A DNA stretch of 64,000 nucleotides from Xanthobacter aminoxidans. Its GTDB lineage: Bacteria > Pseudomonadota > Alphaproteobacteria > Rhizobiales > Xanthobacteraceae. How positions within the stretch are numbered: position 1 is the first letter of the stretch; each line of letters opens with the position of its first letter. Below are positions 56,366-64,000 of the stretch, piece by piece. A program made the translations under genes and the position numbers. A model generated the notes under the pieces. The model was not told the origin of the DNA, did no database searches, and saw only the letters and a list, made by a program, of their open reading frames with translations. The DNA is taken from contig NZ_JAMJXC010000020.1 in assembly GCF_023571765.1 (NCBI RefSeq), forward strand, positions 36,745 to 100,744, given 5' to 3'.

Positions 56366-57562
56366 ATGACTGAGGTTCAGGTTCTAGAGACGAGCCGGGA
56401 AGCGGCGGGCGGGTACAGGGTCGACGCGAGCCGCGGCGAGGCGATCGGCCGCGTGTCGTCCGAGTGGTTCTCCCGGCCGGCGGACGAGCGCTATCTGTCC
56501 CTGTCGGAGCTCTATGGCGCAGTGCGCGGCCGGTCCGACCGGAGCAGGACCCGGACCGTGGAAAGTGTCGCCATCCGTGTCGAGGCGAGCCGCGACATGC
56601 CGGATCGGTTGACGCTCGCGCTGCCCGGGACGGAGGCTCCCGTTGCCCCGACCCACTGGAGCTTCGGCCAGCTGGCAGGCCTCATCGGCGCGCCGGCATC
56701 TTATCTGCGTCAGCTCCCGGCGCCGCTCGCCGGCATCAACCTGCAGCACGGCCTTCTGACGCACCGCGCCGAGCAGGTAAAGACGCTGGAGGCGGAGGAT
56801 GGCCGGGTCGAGCTTCGCGCCGTCACCGGTCCCGACTATGGCCGCATCTATGACCATGAGCTGGTGGACGCCGTGCGCCGCATCGCCGGCAATGGCACCG
56901 GCGACACGCGCTGGAAGGTGCCGGGCGTGCTCGACTGGTCGACGGGCATCTACAATCCCCGCGTCGACATCACCAAGGACACCACCACGCTCTACGCCTC
57001 GGACCGGGACGTCTTCCTGTTCCTGGTGGATGACCTCAACCCCATTGAAGCCGGCCGACTGCCGGACGGTTCCCCCGACCTCTTCTTCCGGGGCTTCTAT
57101 TGCTGGAACTCGGAGGTTGGCGCCAAGACGCTGGGCATCGCCAGCTTCTATCTCCGGGCGGTTTGCCAGAACCGCAACCTGTGGGGCGTGGAGGATTTCG
57201 AGGAGATCACCATCCGGCACTCGAAGTATGCCGCCTCCCGCTTCGCCCATCAGGCGGCGCCAGCCCTGGAGCGCTTTGCCAATTCTTCGCCCATGCCCTT
57301 CGTCAATGGCATCAGAGCCGCTCGGGAGCGCATCGTGGCGCGCACCGACGAGGACCGCACCGAGTTCCTGCGCCGCAAGGGATTTTCCAAGGCCGAGACG
57401 CAGAAGGTGATCGACACCGTGCTCGCCGAGGAGGGCCGGAAACCCGAGAGCATCTTCGACTTCGTGCAGGGCATCACCGCCGTGGCGCGGGACAAGCCGC
57501 ATCAGGATGCTCGCCTCGATCTGGAGGCCCGGGCAAAGAAGCTCCTCGATCGCGCTGTCTGA
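56366..57562 (+). CDS. DUF932-domain protein of the mobile island
   Basis: 398-residue protein. The DUF932 core is clear: HWSFGQLAGLIGAPASYLRQ, VTGPDYGRIYDHELVDAVRR, FLVDDLNPIEAG, then GFYCWNSEVGAKTLGIASF and QNRNLWGVEDFEEITIRHSK. DUF932 proteins are common on plasmids, phages and integrative elements of proteobacteria and have no settled function. The ATG at 56366 is preferred over 56351 because a leader like that of the ParB-domain gene places GGAG nine bases before it. It is followed by the ParB-domain gene and belongs to the same accessory block. Confidence 0.82.
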   Translation: MTEVQVLETSREAAGGYRVDASRGEAIGRVSSEWFSRPADERYLSLSELYGAVRGRSDRSRTRTVESVAIRVEASRDMPDRLTLALPGTEAPVAPTHWSFGQLAGLIGAPASYLRQLPAPLAGINLQHGLLTHRAEQVKTLEAEDGRVELRAVTGPDYGRIYDHELVDAVRRIAGNGTGDTRWKVPGVLDWSTGIYNPRVDITKDTTTLYASDRDVFLFLVDDLNPIEAGRLPDGSPDLFFRGFYCWNSEVGAKTLGIASFYLRAVCQNRNLWGVEDFEEITIRHSKYAASRFAHQAAPALERFANSSPMPFVNGIRAARERIVARTDEDRTEFLRRKGFSKAETQKVIDTVLAEEGRKPESIFDFVQGITAVARDKPHQDARLDLEARAKKLLDRAV

Positions 57563-57679
57563 AATACGCAAAGTCGGAGATGCGGATTGTCGTGTCTCCG
57601 GCTTCGTGCGGTTCCAGCTTTCCGGATCGTCGGTTCTGCGGCGCAGCCTTCAGAGGAAGAGGGCGGCGCCGCGCTTCGT

Positions 57680-57720
57680 GACGGGTTGGAGGCCAGAGAG
57701 AGGTTCTCCGGCCGCCCGTC
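57680..57720 (+). promoter_or_regulatory. Structured leader, copy B (ParB-domain gene)
   Basis: GACGGG (57680-57685) pairs with CCCGTC (57715-57720); an inner GGAG..CTCC stem is also possible. About three quarters of the bases match copy A at 56311-56350, including the GAGAGAGG core. GGAG follows, then the ATG at 57736. Confidence 0.55.
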
Positions 57721-57735
57721 GCGGAGCAACATCCC

Positions 57736-59799
57736 ATGGCCACGGCCGTTCAAAAGATCACCCTTTCGTCGTCCCGCGACATCCCCTTCAACAAGCTGGT
57801 GCTCAGCCAGTCCAATGTCCGCCGGGTGAAGGCCGGCGTCTCCATAGAGGAACTCGCGGAGGACATCGCCCGACGTGGCCTGCTCCAGGGCCTCAATGTC
57901 CGCGCCTTGGTCGATGCTGATGGTGTCGAGATCGGCATGTATGAAATCCCGGCCGGCGGGCGGCGCTATCGGGCGCTGGAACTGCTGGTGAAGCGCAAGC
58001 GCCTCGCCAGGACCGCGCCGGTACCCTGCATCGTGCGCGAGGGCGGCATCGCGGAGGAGGATTCTCTCGCCGAGAACGTCCAGCGCGCACCGCTCCATCC
58101 CCTCGACCAGTTCCGAGCCTTCCTCGCCCTGCGGGAGAAGGGCCAGTCGGAGGAAGAGATCGCGGCGGCCTTCTTCGTGTCGGTCGCGGTAGTGAAGCAG
58201 CGGCTGAAGCTCGCCTCCCTCTCCCTGAAGCTCCTCGACACCTATGCCGAGGATGACCTCACCCTTGACCAGCTCATGGCCTTCACCGTCACTGGCGACC
58301 ATGAGCGGCAGGAGCAGGTGCTGGATCGTCTGTCCCAGACCTACGACAAGCAGCCCTATGCCATCCGGCGCATGCTGACGGAAGGCGCGGTCCGGGCATC
58401 CGATAAGCGGGCCCGCTTCGTCGGCATCGAAGTCTATGAGGCAGCGGGCGGCACCGTGCTGCGCGACCTGTTCCAGGGCGACGACGGCGGCTGGCTGCAA
58501 GACGCGACTCTCGTCGACCGGATGGTGGTGGAGAAGCTCGCAGCCGATGCCGATGCAATCCGAGGCGAAGGCTGGAAGTGGATCGAGGTTGCGCCGGACT
58601 TCGCCTATGGCCACACCTACGGCCTGCGCCAGCTGCGGGGTGAGCCGACGCCCCTGACCAAGGAGGAAGAGGCTGCGAGGGTAGCCGCCCAGGCGGAATG
58701 CGATCAGCTCTCCGAAAAACATGCCGATGCCGACGAACTCCCCGAGGAAGTCGATGCGCGGCTCGGTGAGCTCGAGGCGATGCTGGAGGCCTTCGAGACG
58801 CGTCCCCTCGCGTTCGATCCGGCGGAGGTCGCCCGGGCCGGCGCCTTCGTCAGCATCGCCCAGGATGGAAAGCTGCGGGTGGAACGGGGTTTTGTCCGCC
58901 CGGAGGACGAGGTGCCGGTCGAGGAGGAGCATGCCACTTCCACCGAGACCGATGATGCAGACCATGTGGCATCGACTTCTCTCCAGCAGGCGGGCACACC
59001 CGATGCCCCTGCTGAGCCCGAGGAGGAGGACGGCCTCACTCCGATCTCCGACCGGCTGCTCACGGAGCTGACGACCCATCGGACCCTCGGCCTGCGCCAT
59101 GCGCTGGGTGAACAGCCCGATGTGGCCTTCCTCGCGGCGGTCCACGCCCTCACGCTGAAGGCCTTCTACGCCTATGGCTCGGACAGCTGCCTTGAGCTCG
59201 ATCTCAAGAGTGTTTCGTTCAACGCCCAGGCACCGGGCCTCAACGACAGCGTTTCGGCCGAGGCCATGCGTATCCGGCACGAAAGCTGGGCCAAGGCGCT
59301 GCCCAAGGAGCCGGGCGCACTCTGGGACACCCTGAGCGGCTGGGACCGCGACAGCCAATCCGCCTTGTTCGCCCATGTGGTGAGCCTCTCGGTCAATGCC
59401 GTGCACGAGGCCTGGAACCGCCGTCCACGCGCCTTCGCCCATGCCGACAAGCTGGCGCAGGCGGTGTCACTCGACATGGCAGCGGCCGGATGGAAGCCCA
59501 CCGTCGACACCTTCCTCGGCCGGGTCACCAAGGCGCGCATTCTGCAGGGCGTGACCGAGGCGAAGGGCGAACGCGCGGCGGAGGGGATCGCCCACCTCAA
59601 GAAGGGCGACATGGCGCGGGAGGCTGAATCCCTTCTCGTCGATAGCGGCTGGCTCCCGGAAGCCCTGCGGACCCAGCCGTCCGAGACCGCCGGCGAAGAG
59701 ACGGCGGAGATCGACGGCGAAACGGCCATGGGCGACAGCGAGGACTTCGCCGATAGTGAGGAGCCCGAAGCGATCTCCTCCTCGATCGCTGCCGAATAA
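57736..59799 (+). CDS. Long ParB/Spo0J-type nuclease-domain protein
   Basis: 687-residue protein. Residues about 10-125 are a ParB N-terminal domain: FNKLVLSQSNVRRV, EELAEDIARRGLLQGLNVRA, AGGRRYRALELL, and EEDSLAENVQRAPLHPLDQF, the nucleotide-binding box. Residues about 130-190 hold the ParB-like helix-turn-helix (SEEEIAAAFFVSVAVVKQRL). The rest is a long acidic and helical region of unknown role. A parA partner is not seen nearby; such long ParB-domain proteins on mobile elements may be CTP-dependent DNA-binding factors rather than chromosome segregators. Confidence 0.85.
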   Translation: MATAVQKITLSSSRDIPFNKLVLSQSNVRRVKAGVSIEELAEDIARRGLLQGLNVRALVDADGVEIGMYEIPAGGRRYRALELLVKRKRLARTAPVPCIVREGGIAEEDSLAENVQRAPLHPLDQFRAFLALREKGQSEEEIAAAFFVSVAVVKQRLKLASLSLKLLDTYAEDDLTLDQLMAFTVTGDHERQEQVLDRLSQTYDKQPYAIRRMLTEGAVRASDKRARFVGIEVYEAAGGTVLRDLFQGDDGGWLQDATLVDRMVVEKLAADADAIRGEGWKWIEVAPDFAYGHTYGLRQLRGEPTPLTKEEEAARVAAQAECDQLSEKHADADELPEEVDARLGELEAMLEAFETRPLAFDPAEVARAGAFVSIAQDGKLRVERGFVRPEDEVPVEEEHATSTETDDADHVASTSLQQAGTPDAPAEPEEEDGLTPISDRLLTELTTHRTLGLRHALGEQPDVAFLAAVHALTLKAFYAYGSDSCLELDLKSVSFNAQAPGLNDSVSAEAMRIRHESWAKALPKEPGALWDTLSGWDRDSQSALFAHVVSLSVNAVHEAWNRRPRAFAHADKLAQAVSLDMAAAGWKPTVDTFLGRVTKARILQGVTEAKGERAAEGIAHLKKGDMAREAESLLVDSGWLPEALRTQPSETAGEETAEIDGETAMGDSEDFADSEEPEAISSSIAAE

Positions 59800-59815
59800 T
59801 CCTCCCGGGCAACCT

Positions 59816-59876
59816 GGCCCGCCGCCCGCCGCCTCGCGCTCCCCCTGTCGCGTGGCCCGGACGGCGGGCCTTTCTG
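59816..59876 (+). terminator. Terminator-like hairpin before the toprim gene
   Basis: GGCCCGCCG (59816-59824) pairs with CGGCGGGCC (59862-59870), followed by TTTCTGTT. It lies between the ParB-domain gene and the toprim gene and could end the first transcript. Confidence 0.55.
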
Positions 59877-59889
59877 TTGGAGCGTTCCC

Positions 59890-60927
59890 ATGTCGGATGC
59901 AGCGCATGACCTCGCCCGACGGCTCGGCAGGCAGGCGGAAGCCGTCTGCAGCCTTTATCTCTCCGCTGGCCAGAGGCAGGGGCACTATTGGCAGGTGGGC
60001 GATGTTCGCAACACGCCCGGGCGCTCCATGTTCGTGCGGCTGACGGACAGTGCGAAAGGCCCCGCCGGCAAGTGGACCGATGCGGCGACGGGGGAGCACG
60101 GCGACCTTCTCGACGTGATCCGCGAAAGCCGGGGCTTGTCCCACTTCACCGATGTGGTCGCAGAGGCCGAGATGTTTCTGCACCTTCCCCCAAGCTCACG
60201 AGACGCGGAAGCCCCCCATCGCACGCGGCCATCCTCCTCGCGTGATCTGGTCCTCTCGGCACGACGGCTATTTGCCGCCACACGGCCGATTCCGGGTACG
60301 ATCGTGGAGACGTATCTGCGGAACCGAGGCATCACGGCTTTGCACGAAACCGAAAGCCTGCGCTTTCACCCACGCTGCTATTATCGCTCGGCCCCCAACG
60401 GGCCCATTCAACTCCTGCCGGCCATGATCGCGGCTGTCACCGATCTCAGGGGACGGATCATGGGCATCCACCGGACATGGCTCGCTCCCGACGGATCGGA
60501 CAAGGCCGCCATCGCCACGCCCCGGCGCGCCATGGGCCACCTATTGGAGCATGCCGTTCGCTTTGGTGGGACTGACGACGTGATGGCCGCCGGCGAGGGC
60601 ATCGAGACCATTCTGTCACTTCGCTCCGTGCTGCCCAGCCTCGCGATGGCAGCGGCGCTCTCGGCTGCGCACCTTGCCGCCATTGTCTTTCCACCTGGGC
60701 TGCGGCGGCTCTACATCGTCCGCGACACCGATCCGGCAGGCGACAAAGCGCGAGACCGCCTCATCGCACGAGCGAACTCAGCCGGAGTCGAGGCCATCGT
60801 GCTCTCGCCCACGCTCGGCGACTTCAACGAGGATCTGCACACGTTGGGCGTCGACGCGTTGCTGGCAGGGCTCCGATGCCAGCTTGCCCCAGAGGATGTC
60901 GCACGTTTCATGGTGCTGCGCTCGTGA
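59890..60927 (+). CDS. Toprim-domain protein, primase-like, of the mobile island
   Basis: 345-residue protein. The N-terminal part resembles the zinc-free primase-like domain of plasmid proteins (CSLYLSAGQRQGHYWQVGD, TGEHGDLLDVIRESRGL). Residues about 230-330 are a Toprim domain: AAGEGIETILSLRSVLPSLA with the catalytic Glu, LYIVRDTDPAGDKARDRL with the DxD, and VLSPTLGDFNED. Proteins of this type occur on conjugative plasmids and integrative elements; a role in priming DNA synthesis of the element is likely but not shown. It starts 13 bases after the preceding hairpin. Confidence 0.82.
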   Translation: MSDAAHDLARRLGRQAEAVCSLYLSAGQRQGHYWQVGDVRNTPGRSMFVRLTDSAKGPAGKWTDAATGEHGDLLDVIRESRGLSHFTDVVAEAEMFLHLPPSSRDAEAPHRTRPSSSRDLVLSARRLFAATRPIPGTIVETYLRNRGITALHETESLRFHPRCYYRSAPNGPIQLLPAMIAAVTDLRGRIMGIHRTWLAPDGSDKAAIATPRRAMGHLLEHAVRFGGTDDVMAAGEGIETILSLRSVLPSLAMAAALSAAHLAAIVFPPGLRRLYIVRDTDPAGDKARDRLIARANSAGVEAIVLSPTLGDFNEDLHTLGVDALLAGLRCQLAPEDVARFMVLRS

Positions 60928-61114
60928 TCTGAAGCGGCACGAAGCAGGGATCCTCTCGCGCCACGCTCTGAAGCTCACCGCCGACAGAGGACCCGCAGCC
61001 AGGCCTTCCAGAGGGCGATCGGCCAGCAGGCGCGCCGTCCCGGCAATGGCTGCGACCAACGATTTTCCGGAGCCGCTGCGCGGCTTTCCATCGCGAAACA
61101 AAATCGCCGGCCTT
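60928..61114. other. Gap downstream of the toprim gene
   Basis: No gene with good support. A frame continues from the toprim region towards the next gene but has no start signal and no conserved motif. The remainder of the gap up to 61231 is the leader described separately. Confidence 0.4.
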
Positions 61115-61231
61115 CGCCATCCTCCGCTCACGCTCCGGCCCCGCGCTTCCCGCGGGGTGCAGGTCCGTCCCGCCCGCCGGCTTCGTCGCCATGAAGGCCG
61201 CAAGGCTGCGGTCCAACCGACGGAGCCTCCC
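61115..61231 (+). promoter_or_regulatory. Conserved leader, copy A (DUF2493 gene)
   Basis: Runs from CGCCATCCTCCGCT to the ATG of the DUF2493 gene. It contains a CCCCGCG/CGCGGGG hairpin, a CCGGCTTC block, TCGCCAT, GGCCGCAAGGCTGCGG and CGACGGAG. The same blocks in the same order precede the DUF736 gene at 63605-63720. Confidence 0.55.
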
Positions 61232-62155
61232 ATGAGCACCGAGCACGACGAACCTCGCCACGCTTCTTCGCCCACGGATCAGCTGCTGCAGGAGCTTCAG
61301 CTCTACGGCTATCGCCCGCTCAACGACGAGCCTGATCCCCGGCCGCTTCCCGAGGCCGACCGTGTCACCGGCGCCATCGCCGACATCTTCGACGCCCTCA
61401 TCGCGACGCTCCAGGACACGCGCCTCGAGCCGGATCTCCCCGACCTCCTGTGGTGGACCGTCCATCTCTTCCACCGTGCCGCCGGCCGCATCTCCAATGC
61501 CCTCGACGCAAACGAGCAAGGCCAGCGCCGCAGCCAGCAGGAGCAGGACGGCAGTGAGGTGCGCTCTGTGGAACTGGAACGCCTCATCGCTGAGGGCCAG
61601 AGCCTCATCGAGCGCCGCGATGCCTTCGAGCTGATGCGCGACGAAGCCGCCGACGCCTTCGAGCGTCATATCGGCTCAGCCTGGCGCCTCCGTACCGGAT
61701 CCCTGGTAAACCATCGGCACCTCACCGCAACCCTCATCGACAGCCGCGACTTCCTCGCCGCCCGCAGGCGCTCGGAGACCGAGGTGCTGATGCCCGCAGG
61801 TCCGAAAATCGCCTTCTCCGGTGGTGACTCGGCCGATCACAAGCTCATCTGGGCCAAGCTCGACCAAGTCCATGCCAAGCACCCGGACATGGTGCTGCTG
61901 CATGGCGGTTCGCCCAAGGGTGCCGAAAGGATTGCGGCCTGCTGGGCCGATGCCCGAAAGGTGCCGCAGGTCGCGTTCAAGCCGGACTGGACACGGCACG
62001 CCAAGGCCGCGCCCTTCAAGCGCAACGACCAGATGCTCTCGGTCATGCCCATCGGGGTCATCATCTTCCCCGGCACGGGCATCCAGGACAATCTCGCCGA
62101 CAAGGCGCGCAAGCTTGGCATCCCGGTCTATCGGTTCGGGTCGGGCAGCGCGTGA
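61232..62155 (+). CDS. DUF2493-domain protein of the mobile island
   Basis: 307-residue protein. The last 130 residues hold the DUF2493 (SLOG-like) Rossmann-type domain: KIAFSGGDSADHKLIWAKLD, MVLLHGGSPKGAERIAACWA, and VIIFPGTGIQDNLADKARKL. The N-terminal half is helical and polar. SLOG-related domains bind nucleotides; members on phages and plasmids are uncharacterised. GGAG lies before the ATG at 61232. Typical neighbour of DUF736 and toprim genes in Rhizobiales integrative elements. Confidence 0.82.
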   Translation: MSTEHDEPRHASSPTDQLLQELQLYGYRPLNDEPDPRPLPEADRVTGAIADIFDALIATLQDTRLEPDLPDLLWWTVHLFHRAAGRISNALDANEQGQRRSQQEQDGSEVRSVELERLIAEGQSLIERRDAFELMRDEAADAFERHIGSAWRLRTGSLVNHRHLTATLIDSRDFLAARRRSETEVLMPAGPKIAFSGGDSADHKLIWAKLDQVHAKHPDMVLLHGGSPKGAERIAACWADARKVPQVAFKPDWTRHAKAAPFKRNDQMLSVMPIGVIIFPGTGIQDNLADKARKLGIPVYRFGSGSA

Positions 62156-62540
62156 GCGCTGCCCCTTCCTCGACCATCGGAATCGAATTTCACGGGGCCT
62201 TATCGCTTTTCACGGAAATGCGGTTCTCGTCATCGGTTTTCAGCGGACTGGCGAGCAGAACCTGCGCTCATCGGGTGTGGAGCTGAGCGAAATCTCCTGA
62301 GCAAGCGCATGCGAGGAGACGGCCACACCTGCCGACCTTCGAGCGACGGCCCACCCCCGCTTTCCTGCGCTGGTCCTTGGTCCGACCGAGGGCCTGACGC
62401 CATCAACCCACAAGGGGTCGGCTACGCCCAGCGTGCCGCCGCTCCCGCTTCGCCGTCGCGGTGATTGCGGCCCACGCCCGGACCCGTCGGGCGCCTGTCA
62501 GCGGGGGATGGTCCTCCGCTTCGAGCAGGAGCCGGACCCC
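62156..62540. other. 385-base gap between DUF2493 and small gene
   Basis: I see no supported gene. Some short open frames exist but lack ribosome sites and family resemblance. There is no strong terminator with a T-run. Confidence 0.35.
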
Positions 62541-62708
62541 ATGTCCTCCACCGATGCGCAGGCTTTCGCCCTCAGCCTCGCCAAGACCCTGATGGTCGTC
62601 ATCGTGATCTTCCGCGCGGGCGACGGCAGCTTGTCGGTCGTGCCAGCCGATGAGTTCGACGGCGACGCCTCGCAGATCGTCCGCGAGATTGATCCCTTCG
62701 CCAGATAG
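62541..62708 (+). CDS. 55-residue hypothetical island protein
   Basis: Starts MSSTDAQAFALSLAKTLMVV and ends REIDPFAR. A central hydrophobic strand-rich part (LMVVIVIFRAGDGSLSVVPA) suggests a small beta-containing domain, not a clear membrane helix. AGGAG lies 11 bases before the ATG. Function unknown; co-directional with the other island genes. Confidence 0.5.
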   Translation: MSSTDAQAFALSLAKTLMVVIVIFRAGDGSLSVVPADEFDGDASQIVREIDPFAR

Positions 62709-62845
62709 CGAAGGTGTACGCATGAAGTGCCGGGTATCTCCCTTGCTGGGATTCCGGCATCCATCTTTCCTTGCTATGCTAGAGATCGCGCCGCGGTGGT
62801 GGTGGAAGGCGCAACCGTCAGAACTTTCCTCACGGGGACACCACC

Positions 62846-63262
62846 ATGATCTTCCTCGGCATCCCGCTTGGTCTCGCCGCCATCGCGTTATTCTGCTGGC
62901 TGCTGTTCACGCTCGCCGTCTTCGCGCTGCCGTTCTTCGTCGCCGTCAGCGCCGGCACCTGGGCCTACCATGCCGGCGGGGGCTGGCTCGGTGCGATCGT
63001 CGTTGCCCTGATCGCTGGGGGCGTTACGCTCAGCATCGGCCAGGTTTTGCTCGTGATCGTTCGTCCGATGTGGGCGCGGCTTCTCATTGCGCTCACCTTC
63101 GTGGCCCCGGCCGTCCTCGCCGGCTATCACGCCACGCATGGTATCGCGAAGCTCGCCATGCCGTCCGAGACGTGGCAGATCGTCTTCTCGACCATCGGCG
63201 CTATCGCAATCGGCATCACGACGCTGTTGCAGGTCGCGGGCATGGCGCCCCGCGGTCAGTGA
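62846..63262 (+). CDS. Hypothetical four-helix membrane protein of the mobile island
   Basis: 138-residue protein with four hydrophobic segments (GIPLGLAAIALFCWLLFTLA; AGGGWLGAIVVALIAGGVTL; MWARLLIALTFVAPAVLAGY; WQIVFSTIGAIAIGITTLLQ) and a short hydrophilic end. No family known to me by name, though similar proteins accompany DUF736 genes on plasmids and integrative elements. Ribosome site weak (ACGGGGACACC). Confidence 0.6.
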   Translation: MIFLGIPLGLAAIALFCWLLFTLAVFALPFFVAVSAGTWAYHAGGGWLGAIVVALIAGGVTLSIGQVLLVIVRPMWARLLIALTFVAPAVLAGYHATHGIAKLAMPSETWQIVFSTIGAIAIGITTLLQVAGMAPRGQ

Positions 63263-63604
63263 CGGACCAGTACATGGTGGGAGTAATCTTGCCCGGTTGT
63301 ACCCGGTGCGGTGGAATCACGCGCAGCTGACCTGGAACGGGGGACGTGAAGCCGAAGAGGATCGGGCCGGTCTTCCGTGAGGTTGCGGCGGGTCACCATC
63401 ATCCCCGTTCGGTATCCGTCGGTCGACCGCTCCAAACGGCCTCTCCAATGGGCGGATCTGGCCGCAGGACGGCTGCGCCTCGACCGCCTCTGCCGCAACG
63501 GCGCATCATGACTTTCTTCCCCTGCCGGACCCCACCCCACGCGACAGGTCTCGTGGGGACCCCGAGGCGCCGCCATTCCTCGCGAGGCAAGAAAGTCCCT
63601 CTCG
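63263..63604. other. Gap upstream of DUF736
   Basis: No supported gene. CCCCACG (63535-63541) and CGTGGGG (63552-63558) form a seven-base hairpin. A 40-odd-codon frame in the stretch 63380-63511 looks faintly coding (arginine-rich, ending RLDRLCRNGAS) but lacks a ribosome site, so it is not called. Confidence 0.35.
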
Positions 63605-63720
63605 CGCCGTCCTCCGCTGTGCTGCAGCCCCTGTGGGGTGCGGCGTCGGTCGCCTCCGGCCTTCCGATCGCCATCGAGGCCGCATGGTGCGGGCTCGGAA
63701 ACGGAAGACGGAGATTTACC
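63605..63720 (+). promoter_or_regulatory. Conserved leader, copy B (DUF736 gene)
   Basis: Runs from CGCCGTCCTCCGCT to the ATG of the DUF736 gene, with GCCCC..GGGGTGC, CCGGCCTTC, TCGCCAT, GAGGCCGCATGGTGCGGG and GACGGAG blocks in the same order as the leader at 61115-61231. Confidence 0.55.
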
Positions 63721-63918
63721 ATGGCCACCATCGGCACCTTCAAGAAGACCGGCGCGAACGAGTTCACCGGCGAGATTGTCACCCTCAGCGTCCAGGCCAA
63801 GGGCGTGCGCATCGTCCCGGACCTGCGGGCCAACGGAGAGAACGCTCCCAGCCACCGGGTCCTGGTGGGTCGGATCGATTATGCGGAGAGCGGGATTATG
63901 CAGAGCGCCGGCCTGTAA
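63721..63918 (+). pseudogene. DUF736 gene, truncated at its 3' part
   Basis: The frame begins MATIGTFKKTGANEFTGEIV and continues to HRVLVGRI like an ordinary DUF736 protein, which usually has about 100 residues. After residue 52 the expected GAAWSK..GRDYLS..LDDPSF region is missing; instead DYAESGIMQSAGL follows and the frame stops at 65 codons. The switch point coincides with the first ATTATGCGGAG box at 63877, so the gene appears interrupted by another element. GGAG precedes the ATG. DUF736 proteins mark plasmids and integrative elements in Rhizobiales. Confidence 0.75.
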
Positions 63919-63965
63919 GGTCTGTGTTGCCGCCGGTTTCGGCGGGGGTTCTGCTCCGCATAATT
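63877..63965. mobile_element. Probable end of a mobile element: clustered ATTATGCGGAG boxes
   Basis: GATTATGCGGAG (63877-63888) and GATTATGCAGAG (63894-63905) are direct copies 17 bases apart, and CTCCGCATAATT (63954-63965) is the inverted copy. Between them CCGCCG/CGGCGG (63930-63945) forms a GTTT-loop hairpin. This pattern resembles recombinase-binding sites at the terminus of a mobile element, possibly one using tyrosine recombinases. The element body would lie beyond position 64000, so the type is inference. Confidence 0.55.
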
Positions 63966-64000
63966 GCGGGCTGGAAGGTGGGCGCCCCGCGGGAAGCGGA

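Noticed and set aside
63346..63720. In-frame open stretch upstream and across the DUF736 leader
   Set aside because: No ribosome site or conserved motif; the leader similarity to 61115-61231 explains the region better.

Overview
The window is chromosomal DNA of a high-GC alphaproteobacterium of the order Hyphomicrobiales (Rhizobiales), most likely Xanthobacteraceae-like. The evidence is the coding style, a circularly permuted ssrA with an ANDNYAPVALAA tag, the large NAD-dependent glutamate dehydrogenase, and small alphaproteobacterial families (DUF1491, DUF2093, DUF5330, alpha-type SspB). Placement below order level is inference.

Positions 1-32300 are mainly housekeeping and metabolic genes: the 5' end of guaB, an L,D-transpeptidase, an NnrU-like protein, panB translationally coupled to a class D beta-lactamase-like gene, a BenE-type transporter, a complete branched-chain amino acid ABC operon (ATPases, binding protein, permeases, then a terminator), an AhpD-like protein, the 1608-residue glutamate dehydrogenase converging on an AI-2E-type transporter, an MFS/cupin pair, a UvrD-type helicase, a membrane-bound diguanylate cyclase, prmA, a thioesterase, a D-lactate/glycolate-type FAD oxidase and a giant AsmA-like protein.

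Positions 32269-43285 carry folA, a FAD amine-oxidase-like gene, and sspB beside the permuted tmRNA gene. That places the adaptor next to the RNA whose tag it recognises. Then come tag and ygfZ, a dihydroorotase, DUF2093, xseA, purD, a second thioesterase, an unlisted 29-codon membrane micro-ORF and a malate/lactate-type dehydrogenase. Divergent from the dehydrogenase is an unusual regulator with two GntR helix-turn-helix domains.

Positions 43504-55778 hold envelope and signalling genes: small membrane proteins, sufE, DUF5330, a histidine kinase coupled to a peptidoglycan-binding protein, DUF1491, and a MotA/ExbB-like plus OmpA/MotB-like proton-channel pair. After DUF938, and directly downstream of a dispersed palindromic repeat, is a conspicuously AT-rich TIR-domain gene, the best candidate for a recently acquired immunity gene. 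It ends at a strong hairpin shared with the convergent ettA. A cupin gene and tRNA-Gly(GCC) follow.

From the tRNA-Gly to the end (56014-64000) the content changes to that of integrative elements and plasmids: DUF932, a long ParB-domain protein, a toprim protein, DUF2493, small hypotheticals and DUF736. Two pairs of these genes share similar structured 5' leaders. DUF736 is cut short exactly where a cluster of ATTATGCGGAG boxes begins, which looks like the end of another mobile element continuing past the window. No integrase, transposase, CRISPR array or rRNA gene was found.
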